NCBI GenBank assembly: GCA_945883745.1
Contig: CAMCYH010000021.1
Location: 1-38,601, forward strand
Source of the DNA: Candidatus Kuenenia stuttgartensis
GTDB lineage: Bacteria; Planctomycetota; Planctomycetia; Pirellulales; UBA1268
Direction of reading: 5' to 3'
DNA length: 38,601 nt
Shown here: positions 8,138 through 15,391 of the stretch, piece after piece
How positions within the stretch are numbered: the first letter of the stretch is position 1
How the letters are laid out: every line of letters starts with the position of its first letter
Position numbers and translations under genes: made by a program
Notes under the pieces: model-generated
What the model was told of the DNA's origin: nothing
Databases searched by the model: none
The model's input: the letters and a program-made list of their open reading frames with translations, nothing else

Positions 8138-9103
8138 ATGGCTTCTTCACGGCTCCGGATCGGCACCCGGGCCAGCACGCTGGCCCGCACACAGACCCAG
8201 TGGGTCGCCGATCAACTCACCGCCCGCGGCGTCGACGTGCAGATCGAGATCGTGGAGACCAGTGGGGACCTGCGGACCGACATTCCGATCGCGAGAATCG
8301 GTGGTGACGGCGTATTTGTCCGGGAGTTGGAGCGGGCTCTGCTCGAACGGCGGATCGACGTTGCGGTGCACAGCATGAAGGATCTCCCGACCGCGGAGAC
8401 TCCGGGGCTGGCGATCCCGTGCGTGCCGAAACGGGCGACGCCCTACGACGCCTTCGTCGGTCTGGCCGCCCCGACGCTCGCAGGGCTTCCCCCGGGAGCG
8501 GTAGTGGGGACATCGAGCGTGAGGCGGGTGGTACAGGTAAAGGCGTGCCGTGGCGATCTTGTGACCAAGCCGATCCGTGGGAATGTCGACACCCGACTGC
8601 GAAAGCTCGAAGCCGGAGAGTATGACGGGCTCGTCCTCGCCGGGGCTGGCCTGGAACGGCTCGGCCTGGCCGGCCGGATCACACAGGTGCTCGAACCGCC
8701 CGTCTTTGCTCCAGCAATCGCCCAGGGTGCTCTCGCCGTTCAGATTCGGGAGGACGACGAGGTCGCCAGAGGAATAGTGATGTCGATCTCCGACGAACCG
8801 ACCCACATGGCGGTCCGTGCCGAACGAGCCTGCCTCAGGACTCTAGCCGGCGGCTGTCTCGCTCCGATCGCTGGCTGGGCCCGCCACGATGCAGCAGGAA
8901 TCCTCCTGCTTGACGCCTGGGTCTTCGAGGATCGTGGAACCGACGTGCAGGGTATCCATGCCACTGGTGCGGCAGGGGCAGGGGCGGGGGGTGAACATCC
9001 GGAAGCGCTCGGGGAACGGGTAGCGACTGGACTAATCGGCCAAGGAGCAGAGAGGATGTTGGAACGAGCCCGTAGGATGGTGTCTGACCACTCAAGAGGG
9101 TGA
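8138..9103 (+). CDS. hemC: Hydroxymethylbilane synthase (porphobilinogen deaminase)
   Basis: HemC condenses four porphobilinogen molecules into hydroxymethylbilane in haem biosynthesis, in the cytosol. The 321-residue length is normal. Conserved parts are R-I-G-T-R-A-S-T-L-A near the N terminus, V-H-S-M-K-D-L-P-T, G-T-S-S-V-R-R, and R-G-N-V-D-T-R-L-R-K-L. The dipyrromethane cofactor Cys is C240 in L-A-G-G-C-L-A-P-I. An earlier in-frame ATG at 8120 overlaps comF, but the ATG at 8138 has AGGAG at good spacing and matches family N termini. Other haem genes are not in the window. About 210 bases separate it from the next gene. Confidence 0.96.
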   Translation: MASSRLRIGTRASTLARTQTQWVADQLTARGVDVQIEIVETSGDLRTDIPIARIGGDGVFVRELERALLERRIDVAVHSMKDLPTAETPGLAIPCVPKRATPYDAFVGLAAPTLAGLPPGAVVGTSSVRRVVQVKACRGDLVTKPIRGNVDTRLRKLEAGEYDGLVLAGAGLERLGLAGRITQVLEPPVFAPAIAQGALAVQIREDDEVARGIVMSISDEPTHMAVRAERACLRTLAGGCLAPIAGWARHDAAGILLLDAWVFEDRGTDVQGIHATGAAGAGAGGEHPEALGERVATGLIGQGAERMLERARRMVSDHSRG

Positions 9104-9199
9104 TAGGGCGCACCCCGCCATCCCTCTACAACACGCTCCTGGTAGCGGAGTTAGGGAAGCGTGGGACGACCAGGATCTGGCGTTCCTCGACCGAGGTCA

Positions 9200-9228
9200 T
9201 TGATTCAAGTTTATTGATTTTGTAGAGT
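9200..9228 (+). promoter_or_regulatory. Candidate promoter of the response regulator gene
   Basis: TTGATT (9200-9205) and TAGAGT (9223-9228) are separated by exactly 17 bases in an AT-rich island of an otherwise GC-rich spacer. Each hexamer matches the sigma-70 consensus at four of six positions. The motif ATTGATT occurs twice, at 9199-9205 and 9213-9219, which could be a binding site for a regulator. The predicted leader is about 80 bases. Confidence 0.35.
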
Positions 9229-9313
9229 TCCCCAGGTCGGGGGAGGCACTGCCACGATGGCTCGTGGTGGTTCCTCCGGCCAGAGATATTTGGAACGTGT
9301 GAAGCAGGTCTTT

Positions 9314-9949
9314 ATGTCGTCCGTCAAGGTTGTGATCGCCGATGACCATGAGGTTGTCCGCCGTGGGCTGGTGAGCCTGCTCGCCGGTTCAGAGGTGAAA
9401 ATCGTCGGCGAGGCCGCCAGTGGTGATGAGGCCATCAAACTCGCTCGGAAGCACAAGCCAGACGTGGTCCTTCTCGACATTCGCATGCCCGGCAAAGATG
9501 GCTTGGCAGCGCTCGAGAAGATTCGGGCCGACATGCCGTCGGTGCGGGTCGTGATGCTCTCCACCTTTGACAATCCCACCTATGTGGCCCGCGCCGTCGC
9601 CGCCGGGGCCCACGACTACATGCTGAAGGGGTCGACGCGGGCTGAGCTGATCAATTCGATCACCGGGGCGGCCGCAGGGCAGCTGCCCATGCGGGCCGGT
9701 GAGTTGCGACGCGTGGCCACCACCATGGCCAACCGGGTTGCTGCTCCCGATCCCGACATTCCCCTCACGCAGAGGGAGACGCAGGTTCTGCGGCACATGG
9801 CGCTGGGGCTTTCCAACAAGGAAATCGCCCAGTCACTGACGATCAGTGTGGAGACGGTGAAGGAACACGTGCAAAACATCCTGCGGAAGATCGCTGTGAG
9901 CGATCGCACCCAGGCAGCCGTTTGGGCCGTCCGTCGTGGACTGGTGTGA
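9314..9949 (+). CDS. NarL/FixJ-type response regulator
   Basis: This is a 211-residue two-component response regulator acting as a transcription factor. The receiver domain (1-118) has the acidic pair D10/D11, phospho-acceptor D55 in V-V-L-L-D-I-R-M-P-G, S83 and K105. The LuxR-type helix-turn-helix is at about 150-193 (L-T-Q-R-E-T-Q-V-L-R, then L-S-N-K-E-I-A-Q-S-L). An upstream in-frame ATG at 9257 would add 19 residues, but the ATG at 9314 starts directly at the receiver strand. No histidine kinase is in the window, so it is an orphan and its signal and targets are unknown. A hairpin-forming repeat copy follows the stop. Confidence 0.93.
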   Translation: MSSVKVVIADDHEVVRRGLVSLLAGSEVKIVGEAASGDEAIKLARKHKPDVVLLDIRMPGKDGLAALEKIRADMPSVRVVMLSTFDNPTYVARAVAAGAHDYMLKGSTRAELINSITGAAAGQLPMRAGELRRVATTMANRVAAPDPDIPLTQRETQVLRHMALGLSNKEIAQSLTISVETVKEHVQNILRKIAVSDRTQAAVWAVRRGLV

Positions 9950-9953
9950 GCCG

Positions 9954-9982
9954 TTGGTGACGCGGCTCGGGGTTGCCCGAGC
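9954..9982 (+). repeat. Short repeat copy forming a 3' hairpin
   Basis: Bases 9954-9979 match 4033-4058 at 23 of 26 positions. They contain a perfect 7-bp stem, GCTCGGG (9965-9971) with CCCGAGC (9976-9982), around a GTTG loop. The corresponding bases after tatD also form an 8-bp stem with one mismatch. Both copies begin four to five bases after a plus-strand stop codon. It could act as a 3' stabiliser or terminator between the response regulator and the convergent recombinase gene, although no T-run follows. Confidence 0.5.
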
Positions 9983-10027
9983 TGGTGGTGGTGGCAGGCT
10001 CAAGCCAGTCGTGCTTTTCACGTCGGG

Positions 10028-10942
10028 CTACTTCGCCCGCGGATGAGCGCGGTCGAAGGCCTCGAGGAGACGGGCCGTCGTGACATGCGTGTAAATCTGA
10101 GTCGTCACGAGACTCTTGTGGCCGAGGAGTTCCTGAACGCTGCGAATATCGGCGCCGGCGTCGAGAAGGTGCGTGGCAAAACTGTGGCGGAGCGTGTGCG
10201 GACTCGCGCGGCCGGCGAGACCCGCGGTTGCGAGGTGTTTCTCGAGGAGCCGGGCCACTCCCCGGACGGAAAGCCGCGTGCCGAACTTGTTGGTGAAGAG
10301 CGGCTGGATGACACGGCCACCACCAGGGAGCGCAGCCTTCGGCCGCGCCGCCAGCCAGGCCCGCAGGGCCGACTGAGCATGCGAGCCGACGATCCCCAGT
10401 CGCTCGCGGCGGCCTTTGCCACGCACCCGGATCGTGCCACCCCGGAGGTCGAGATCGGTATCGTTGAGGTTCACCAATTCCTGAACGCGGACGCCGGAGG
10501 AGTACATCAGTTCGAGGATCGCGCGGTCACGGATTCCTGCGGCGTCGACTGCAGGCGGTGCGGCGAGGAGGCGGCCGATCTCATCCCCGGTGAGAAAACT
10601 GGGCAGCTTGCGAGCCCGCCTCGGGCTGCGAAGTGGCTTGGCAGGATTGCTCCGCACCCATCCCTCACGGTGCCCGAAGGCGAAGAAGCTGCGCATGCTC
10701 GCCAGTTTCCGGGCCACGGTGCTGGAGGCGTATCCCGCCGCGTGCAGGCCCGCCGCGAACCGCCGCAGAATGACACTCGACGCATCCCCGGGAGAGCGGC
10801 AGCCTGCCGACAGGAGAAAGTCCTCCAACTGCAGGAGATCTTCCCGGTAGCTCTTGATCGTCAAGGGAGAGCCGCCCCGCTCGGCAGCCTGGTACTTCAG
10901 AAACCGGTCGATCGCCGATCCAAATGCCGATCCGGTCGCCAC
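10028..10942 (-). CDS. xerC: Tyrosine recombinase XerC/XerD
   Basis: This is a tyrosine recombinase of the Xer type, which resolves chromosome dimers at dif during division. The N-terminal SAM-like DNA-binding domain covers about residues 8-95 and the catalytic domain 110-300. The catalytic set is complete (GTG numbering): R152 in S-S-G-V-R-V-Q-E-L, K176 in G-K-G-R-R-E-R, H249 and R252 in H-T-L-R-H-S-F-A-T-H, H275 in L-L-G-H-K-S-L, and Y284 in Q-I-Y-T-H-V. The length of 304 residues is normal. GTG at 10942 has a GAGG ribosome-binding site; TTG at 10957 is the alternative and would add five residues. The small unknown gene lies just upstream on the same strand. XerC versus XerD cannot be decided by eye, and no integrase-like context is seen. 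Confidence 0.92.
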   Translation of the reverse strand: MATGSAFGSAIDRFLKYQAAERGGSPLTIKSYREDLLQLEDFLLSAGCRSPGDASSVILRRFAAGLHAAGYASSTVARKLASMRSFFAFGHREGWVRSNPAKPLRSPRRARKLPSFLTGDEIGRLLAAPPAVDAAGIRDRAILELMYSSGVRVQELVNLNDTDLDLRGGTIRVRGKGRRERLGIVGSHAQSALRAWLAARPKAALPGGGRVIQPLFTNKFGTRLSVRGVARLLEKHLATAGLAGRASPHTLRHSFATHLLDAGADIRSVQELLGHKSLVTTQIYTHVTTARLLEAFDRAHPRAK

Positions 10943-10968
10943 GTGCTGCCTCGTCAACCGGGCGGCAG

Positions 10969-11205
10969 CTAGTCAGCCTTGCGGTCGGCTCGCGACACGA
11001 AGCCCGCCCGCTGGCTCCGCGGCGTGTTGAGCCGCACCTTCTGGCCGAGCACCGCCGCGTCGTACCAGGAAAAACTCAGGTCGGGATTGGCCGCATACCT
11101 GCCCAATGTCTTCAGCGCTTCCGCCCGGCTGTCATCGTCATAGAGAAACACATAGCGTTCACCACCCTTGACGAGTGCGATGACGTTGACGTCGCGTGAG
11201 GGCAT
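10969..11205 (-). CDS. Small conserved-looking protein upstream of xerC
   Basis: The 78-residue soluble product is not recognised. It opens M-P-S-R-D-V-N-V-I-A-L-V-K and has a strand-like G-G-E-R-Y-V-F-L-Y-D-D-D followed by a helix and an aromatic W-Y-D-A-A-V-L patch, ending in a basic tail. The frame extends 28 codons further up, but the residues there are unlike a protein start and the chosen ATG has GGAA nearby. Its stop lies 26 bases before the preferred xerC GTG start (11 bases before the alternative TTG), implying co-transcription. I recall similar short proteins in planctomycetes but cannot name a family. Confidence 0.68.
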   Translation of the reverse strand: MPSRDVNVIALVKGGERYVFLYDDDSRAEALKTLGRYAANPDLSFSWYDAAVLGQKVRLNTPRSQRAGFVSRADRKAD

Positions 11206-11365
11206 GAAACCATTCCGGGGGGACGCGTGTCGGATTCCGAGTGCCCGACACAGGGGGTATCGGCCACATCCCTGCGGAAACACGAGCATTCCCGGCGCGA
11301 ATCCCCCAACTCCGTCTGATCGAGACAGGCCGTACGGGCCGCAGGGCGAGATGGCCGCACTGACG

Positions 11366-12049
11366 TTAAAAGAGGCTGGAAAAACCGCTTAGTGCGATTG
11401 GTTCCCGAGCGAAAAATGGCTCGCCGTGGGTCGTGCCGATCACCGAGCCCCACCATGCCGCCGTTGCCGCCACCCGTTCGAGCACGTTCGGGCTCGGGGC
11501 GTCGGCGGGAAACTGGCTGGCGTAGCAGGCGAGGGAACGCCATTTGGTTTCCCAGGTGGAGGAGATGTCGACCACGAAAGCCGGGCGGCGGACGAGTTTC
11601 AGGTGGACACACCAGTAGTGATAAATCCGCTCGGGATGCCACGGTTCACCCGGGAGGTCGCATTTGGTCAATTTCCCCCAGAATCGCGCCGCCTCCACCA
11701 GGCGTGTCGCGGCCACGTGGTCGGGGTGAGCATCGACCCAGTAGGGGGCGAACAGCCACCGGGGACGGGTCTGGCGGATGACCCCGGCCAGAGCTCCCCT
11801 GGCAGCGAGTGTCGCGCGGAGCCGACGGTTGGGAAGGCCGAGATTGTGCCGCCAGTCCAGCCCCAGTGCCGCCGTCGCCGCAGCCGTTTCGCGGGCCCTG
11901 ATCTCGGGCGTGCCCCGCGGTGTCGGCTCGCCGTCGGTGAGATCGAGGATCCCCACCTTCATCCCGTGTGCCCGCATGAGCGCGATCGTGCCCCCCATGC
12001 CGAGTTCGGCGTCATCGGGGTGGGGGGCGATGACGAGCGCGTCGAGCAT
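11366..12049 (-). CDS. bshB1: PIG-L/LmbE-family deacetylase, BshB1-like
   Basis: This 227-residue zinc-dependent N-deacetylase of the PIG-L family most resembles BshB1, which deacetylates GlcNAc-malate in bacillithiol synthesis. It has the metal motif A-P-H10-P-D-D13 and the second motif A-H108-P-D-H111. BshB1-like features are R-I-Y-H-Y-W, F-V-V-D-I-S-S-T-W-E-T-K followed by C-Y-A-S-Q-F, and a terminal G-E-P-F-F-A-R-E-P. An AAGGG ribosome-binding site precedes the ATG. It diverges from the M32 peptidase gene across 68 bases. bshA and bshC are not in the window, so the bacillithiol role is an inference from resemblance; a sugar deacetylase of another pathway is the alternative. Confidence 0.8.
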   Translation of the reverse strand: MLDALVIAPHPDDAELGMGGTIALMRAHGMKVGILDLTDGEPTPRGTPEIRARETAAATAALGLDWRHNLGLPNRRLRATLAARGALAGVIRQTRPRWLFAPYWVDAHPDHVAATRLVEAARFWGKLTKCDLPGEPWHPERIYHYWCVHLKLVRRPAFVVDISSTWETKWRSLACYASQFPADAPSPNVLERVAATAAWWGSVIGTTHGEPFFAREPIALSGFSSLF

Positions 12050-12117
12050 GGGCAGACCCTTCGGAGAGATGGTCGGGAACGTTGTCGTGGCAGGAGGAAC
12101 CCAGCATACTCTGCCAC

Positions 12118-13668
12118 ATGGATCAATCGCCGACGTCCACCCACGCCGCCCGGGGCTCCGAAGCGGCCCTGTTCGAACAGGCCTGCATGACTGCTCGCGA
12201 GGCGGCCGTCCTGGCCTCGGTTGAAGCAGCTCTCGGCTGGGATGAACGCACGCTCATGCCGCCGAAGGCCGCGAGCTACCGTGGCGAGCAGGCAGCCGCG
12301 CTCGCGGGGCTCGTACACGCCAAGCGAACCGATCCCGCCCTGGGGGAGCTGCTCGCCACGCTCGCCGCGAGTCACCTGGCAAGCCAGGGAACTCCCGAGA
12401 TCCGGGCGGCGATCCGTCTGATGGCCCAGGATTATGAAAAGCAGGCCCGGCTTCCGGCGCGTCTGGTCACCGAACTTGCGAAGACCTGTGTTGACGCCCA
12501 GCAGGCGTGGATGGTCGCCCGGGCGGAATCCTCCTGGCCGACGCTCGCACCGTGGCTCGAAAAGGTGTTCGCCCTCAAGCGGGAGCAGGCGTCTTGCCAA
12601 CGCCCCGACCTCGACCCGTATGACTCGCTCCTCGATGACTATGAGCCAGGCGGACGCTGGCCCGCGGTGGCGGAGCGATTTGAGCGGCTCCGCACAGCGC
12701 TCGTACCGCTGGTGCGGGGCTGTGTTGAATCGTCCAGCCGTCCGAGTGACTCGGTCATGCGACGACACTACCCGATCCGTGATCAAGAGCGATTCGTCCG
12801 TGCCGTGGCCGAGCGGATCGGATTCGATTTTCAGCGGGGTCGGCTCGATACGACTGACCACCCGTTTTGTTCGACGCTCGGCCCCGACGATTGCCGCATC
12901 ACGACCCGCTGGGACGAGTCCTATCTCCCCACTGCGTTGTTCGGCGTGTTGCACGAAGCCGGCCACGGGTTGTACGAGCAGGGCCTGCCGCGGGAATGGT
13001 TCGGACTGCCACCTGGCGAGGCGGCGTCGCTCGCCATCCACGAGTCTCAATCACGGCTGTGGGAAAATTTCGTGGGGAGGTCACCGGAGTTTTGGGAGTG
13101 GTGCCACCCGCTGGCGCGGGAGTTCTTTCCCGAGGCGTTGGCTGGCACCACCGCCGCCGACGTACAGGCTGCGCTGCTCGTGGTTGAGCCGTCCTTCATC
13201 CGGGTCGAGGCCGACGAGGTCACCTACAACCTTCACGTGATGATGCGGTTTGACCTGGAGCGCGCCATTGTGCACGGTGACTTGGCGGTGGCCGATCTAC
13301 CGGCGGCCTGGAACGAACGCTTCGGAAAAGACTTCGGCCGCCGGCCGCCGACGGATGCCGAGGGGGTGTTGCAGGACATCCATTGGAGTGCCGGTCTCAT
13401 CGGCTACTTCCCCACTTACACGCTCGGCAACATGTTTGCAGCGCAGCTGATGCAGGCTGCCGAGCGGGCGATCCCCGGGCTCGACCGCCAGATGGCGGCG
13501 GGCGAGTTTGGCGACCTCCTGGGGTGGTTGCGGCGAACGGTCCATGCCACCGGAAGGACGCAGGAATCCGGGCCGCTCGTGGAGCAGGTCACAGGCGAAC
13601 CAGCATCGGAGCGCTGGCTCGTCGAGAGCCTGTTTCGCCGCTACGGGACGGCGTACGGGCTGACGTGA
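12118..13668 (+). CDS. M32-family metallocarboxypeptidase (Taq type)
   Basis: This is a 516-residue zinc carboxypeptidase of family M32, which trims C-terminal residues from peptides in the cytosol. The zinc motif is H279-E280-A-G-H283 in V-L-H-E-A-G-H-G-L-Y, and the third ligand is E309 in H-E-S-Q-S-R-L-W-E-N. Later M32 segments include Y-N-L-H-V-M-M-R-F-D-L-E and G-Y-F-P-T-Y-T-L-G-N. The early E-A-A-L-G-W-D-E-R-T-L-M-P-P is also typical. The start is not certain: the ATG at 12118 lies 20 bases after a strong AGGAGG, too far for ideal spacing, and TTG at 12082 is the in-frame alternative. Length agrees with the family for either. Confidence 0.93.
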   Translation: MDQSPTSTHAARGSEAALFEQACMTAREAAVLASVEAALGWDERTLMPPKAASYRGEQAAALAGLVHAKRTDPALGELLATLAASHLASQGTPEIRAAIRLMAQDYEKQARLPARLVTELAKTCVDAQQAWMVARAESSWPTLAPWLEKVFALKREQASCQRPDLDPYDSLLDDYEPGGRWPAVAERFERLRTALVPLVRGCVESSSRPSDSVMRRHYPIRDQERFVRAVAERIGFDFQRGRLDTTDHPFCSTLGPDDCRITTRWDESYLPTALFGVLHEAGHGLYEQGLPREWFGLPPGEAASLAIHESQSRLWENFVGRSPEFWEWCHPLAREFFPEALAGTTAADVQAALLVVEPSFIRVEADEVTYNLHVMMRFDLERAIVHGDLAVADLPAAWNERFGKDFGRRPPTDAEGVLQDIHWSAGLIGYFPTYTLGNMFAAQLMQAAERAIPGLDRQMAAGEFGDLLGWLRRTVHATGRTQESGPLVEQVTGEPASERWLVESLFRRYGTAYGLT

Positions 13669-13766
13669 GCTCGGCCTGAGGGCCTCCGGTCTCGGACGTG
13701 GCGGAGGGCGGATTGGCGATGGTACCATGGCGGCATCTGGGTTGACCTTCCGCGGAGATCGCTTGT

Positions 13767-15383
13767 ATGGCAGACGACAAAGACGAGGCACTCCCTGACC
13801 CGTGGGCCGGGCTCGAAGGTGCGGGTGAGGGAGATGAAAAGGACGAGTTTGCTTTTTCCTTCGACGGCATAGAGGTGGATGCCTCCGCGGAAGAAGAAGC
13901 CGCGGCTGTGATCGAGAATCTCAACGACGATCCACTTGGCGGCGGGCTCGATGCGTTTGCCGCAGAAGCGGTCGTCGAGGACGAGATCGCCGGCTGGCTC
14001 GAGCCGGCCGCGACCAGGTCCGACGCCGAGGCGGTGCCGGAATCTTCGGCCGATCTGGGCCTCGCCGAGTCCATCTTTGCAGCCGCTTTACCCGACGAGC
14101 AGGACGAGACCTCCGCTGCGGTGGTTTCCTTCCCCGTGGTGAGCGACACCCCTGATGAGGATCAACAGGCGGATACCCTGTTGTTTGCGGATGGTGCGTC
14201 CCGCCTGAGTGATGGCGAACACGATGCCACTGATGGTGACGAAATGGCATTCGATGGCGGTGGCCTCGATGTGGTGGAGTCGGACGAACTGGTCGCGGAA
14301 TTGGAAAGCGACGACGCTGATCTGGAACCGGCGGCCGTGCTGGCCATGGGCGGATCGCAGGTCGCCCGAGCAGCGAGCAAGCCAATCGCCAAGAAAAAAA
14401 TGGGGCCCGGATTCCTCGGCCCCGTCCTGGGTGGATTGCTTTCCCTCCCGGTCGTCTTCGCGATCCTTTTGGGGCTCCTGTGGGGCACCGGCCGCGATCC
14501 AATCGGGATGCGGTCATGGCTGCCCCCGTTCTTGCTGCCGTCACAAGACGGTGCACCGGCAGTGGCCGCTGCCACGGTCGCCAACACCAAGCCGCCATCT
14601 CTCGACGACCTCGCGAAGTCCGAGTCAGCAGGAGCGACAGACGTCGCCGCTGAGCCGAAACCGCCGACTCCCGAGATTCCATCGGATCCCGCTCCGCTGG
14701 CGAACACCATTTCTGCGCCGCCGATCGAGGCCCCGGAGATCAAAGACCCGCTGCTGGCGGTGACTCCCGCCGTGCCGTCGATCCCGGTGGCCGTGCCGGC
14801 GGCGGCCATGCCGCCAGCCTCGCCGCCGCTGGATCGTTCCGGGCTCGAGGCCGCGGTGACCGATGCCTTGGCGTCGATGGACGTCGCGGCCGGAATCCAG
14901 GATGGTGACCCGGCCGAACGCCGTCGGGCGCTCGTCGCGTGGTACAAGAGCCTGGCCCGTGTCGGTACGGAAATGGCGACGCTTGAAACGGCTGCAGCCG
15001 ACACCGGTCGTCCACTCGACCAGACCCCCGAGCCGGTCACGGCACTCTACGATAGGCTCGGCTCCGCCAACGGCCTTGCGGCCGACTTGAAGCGTCTCTG
15101 TCGCAACTGGGTCGACTATGCGAAGCGGCCGGCAGACGGCGTGCTCCTTGTCGGTGTGCTCGATGCGGCCCGGCAGGTCGGGCCATTCTGGTACACGACG
15201 CTGTCACTCGAGCAGGTCGACGGATCGATGCGGACGGTGTCGTTGATTTCTCGTCGTGAACCTCGAGCTGATTCTGGCGATCGCGTGGCTGTCGCCGGAG
15301 TTGTGTTTTCCGAAGACACCGTGTGGGCGGCCGATTGCGGTCGGCTTGGTACTGCAGCCGCTCGCGAGGATGATCCATTCTGA
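13767..15383 (+). CDS. Acidic single-pass membrane protein, unknown function
   Basis: The 538-residue protein is not recognised. It has a strongly acidic, low-complexity N-terminal region (about 1-200, many Asp/Glu/Ala) and a short basic stretch (K-P-I-A-K-K-K). One membrane helix follows at about 215-240 (G-F-L-G-P-V-L-G-G-L-L-S-L-P-V-V). Next come a Pro/Ala-rich linker (about 255-345) and a folded-looking C-terminal domain with Trp and Cys residues. The basic residues before the helix suggest the acidic part is cytosolic and the C-terminal domain lies outside. GGAG precedes the ATG at good spacing. The amidase gene starts nine bases after its stop. The layout resembles other planctomycete membrane proteins of unknown role. 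Confidence 0.75.
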   Translation: MADDKDEALPDPWAGLEGAGEGDEKDEFAFSFDGIEVDASAEEEAAAVIENLNDDPLGGGLDAFAAEAVVEDEIAGWLEPAATRSDAEAVPESSADLGLAESIFAAALPDEQDETSAAVVSFPVVSDTPDEDQQADTLLFADGASRLSDGEHDATDGDEMAFDGGGLDVVESDELVAELESDDADLEPAAVLAMGGSQVARAASKPIAKKKMGPGFLGPVLGGLLSLPVVFAILLGLLWGTGRDPIGMRSWLPPFLLPSQDGAPAVAAATVANTKPPSLDDLAKSESAGATDVAAEPKPPTPEIPSDPAPLANTISAPPIEAPEIKDPLLAVTPAVPSIPVAVPAAAMPPASPPLDRSGLEAAVTDALASMDVAAGIQDGDPAERRRALVAWYKSLARVGTEMATLETAAADTGRPLDQTPEPVTALYDRLGSANGLAADLKRLCRNWVDYAKRPADGVLLVGVLDAARQVGPFWYTTLSLEQVDGSMRTVSLISRREPRADSGDRVAVAGVVFSEDTVWAADCGRLGTAAAREDDPF

Positions 15384-15391
15384 GTCGTCCC

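Noticed and set aside
10043..10972. A 309-codon plus-strand frame opposite xerC
   Set aside because: xerC carries a full catalytic set on the other strand; the frame is a shadow.
11959..13050. A 363-codon minus-strand frame across bshB1 and the M32 gene
   Set aside because: It overlaps two well-supported genes and has no recognisable domain.
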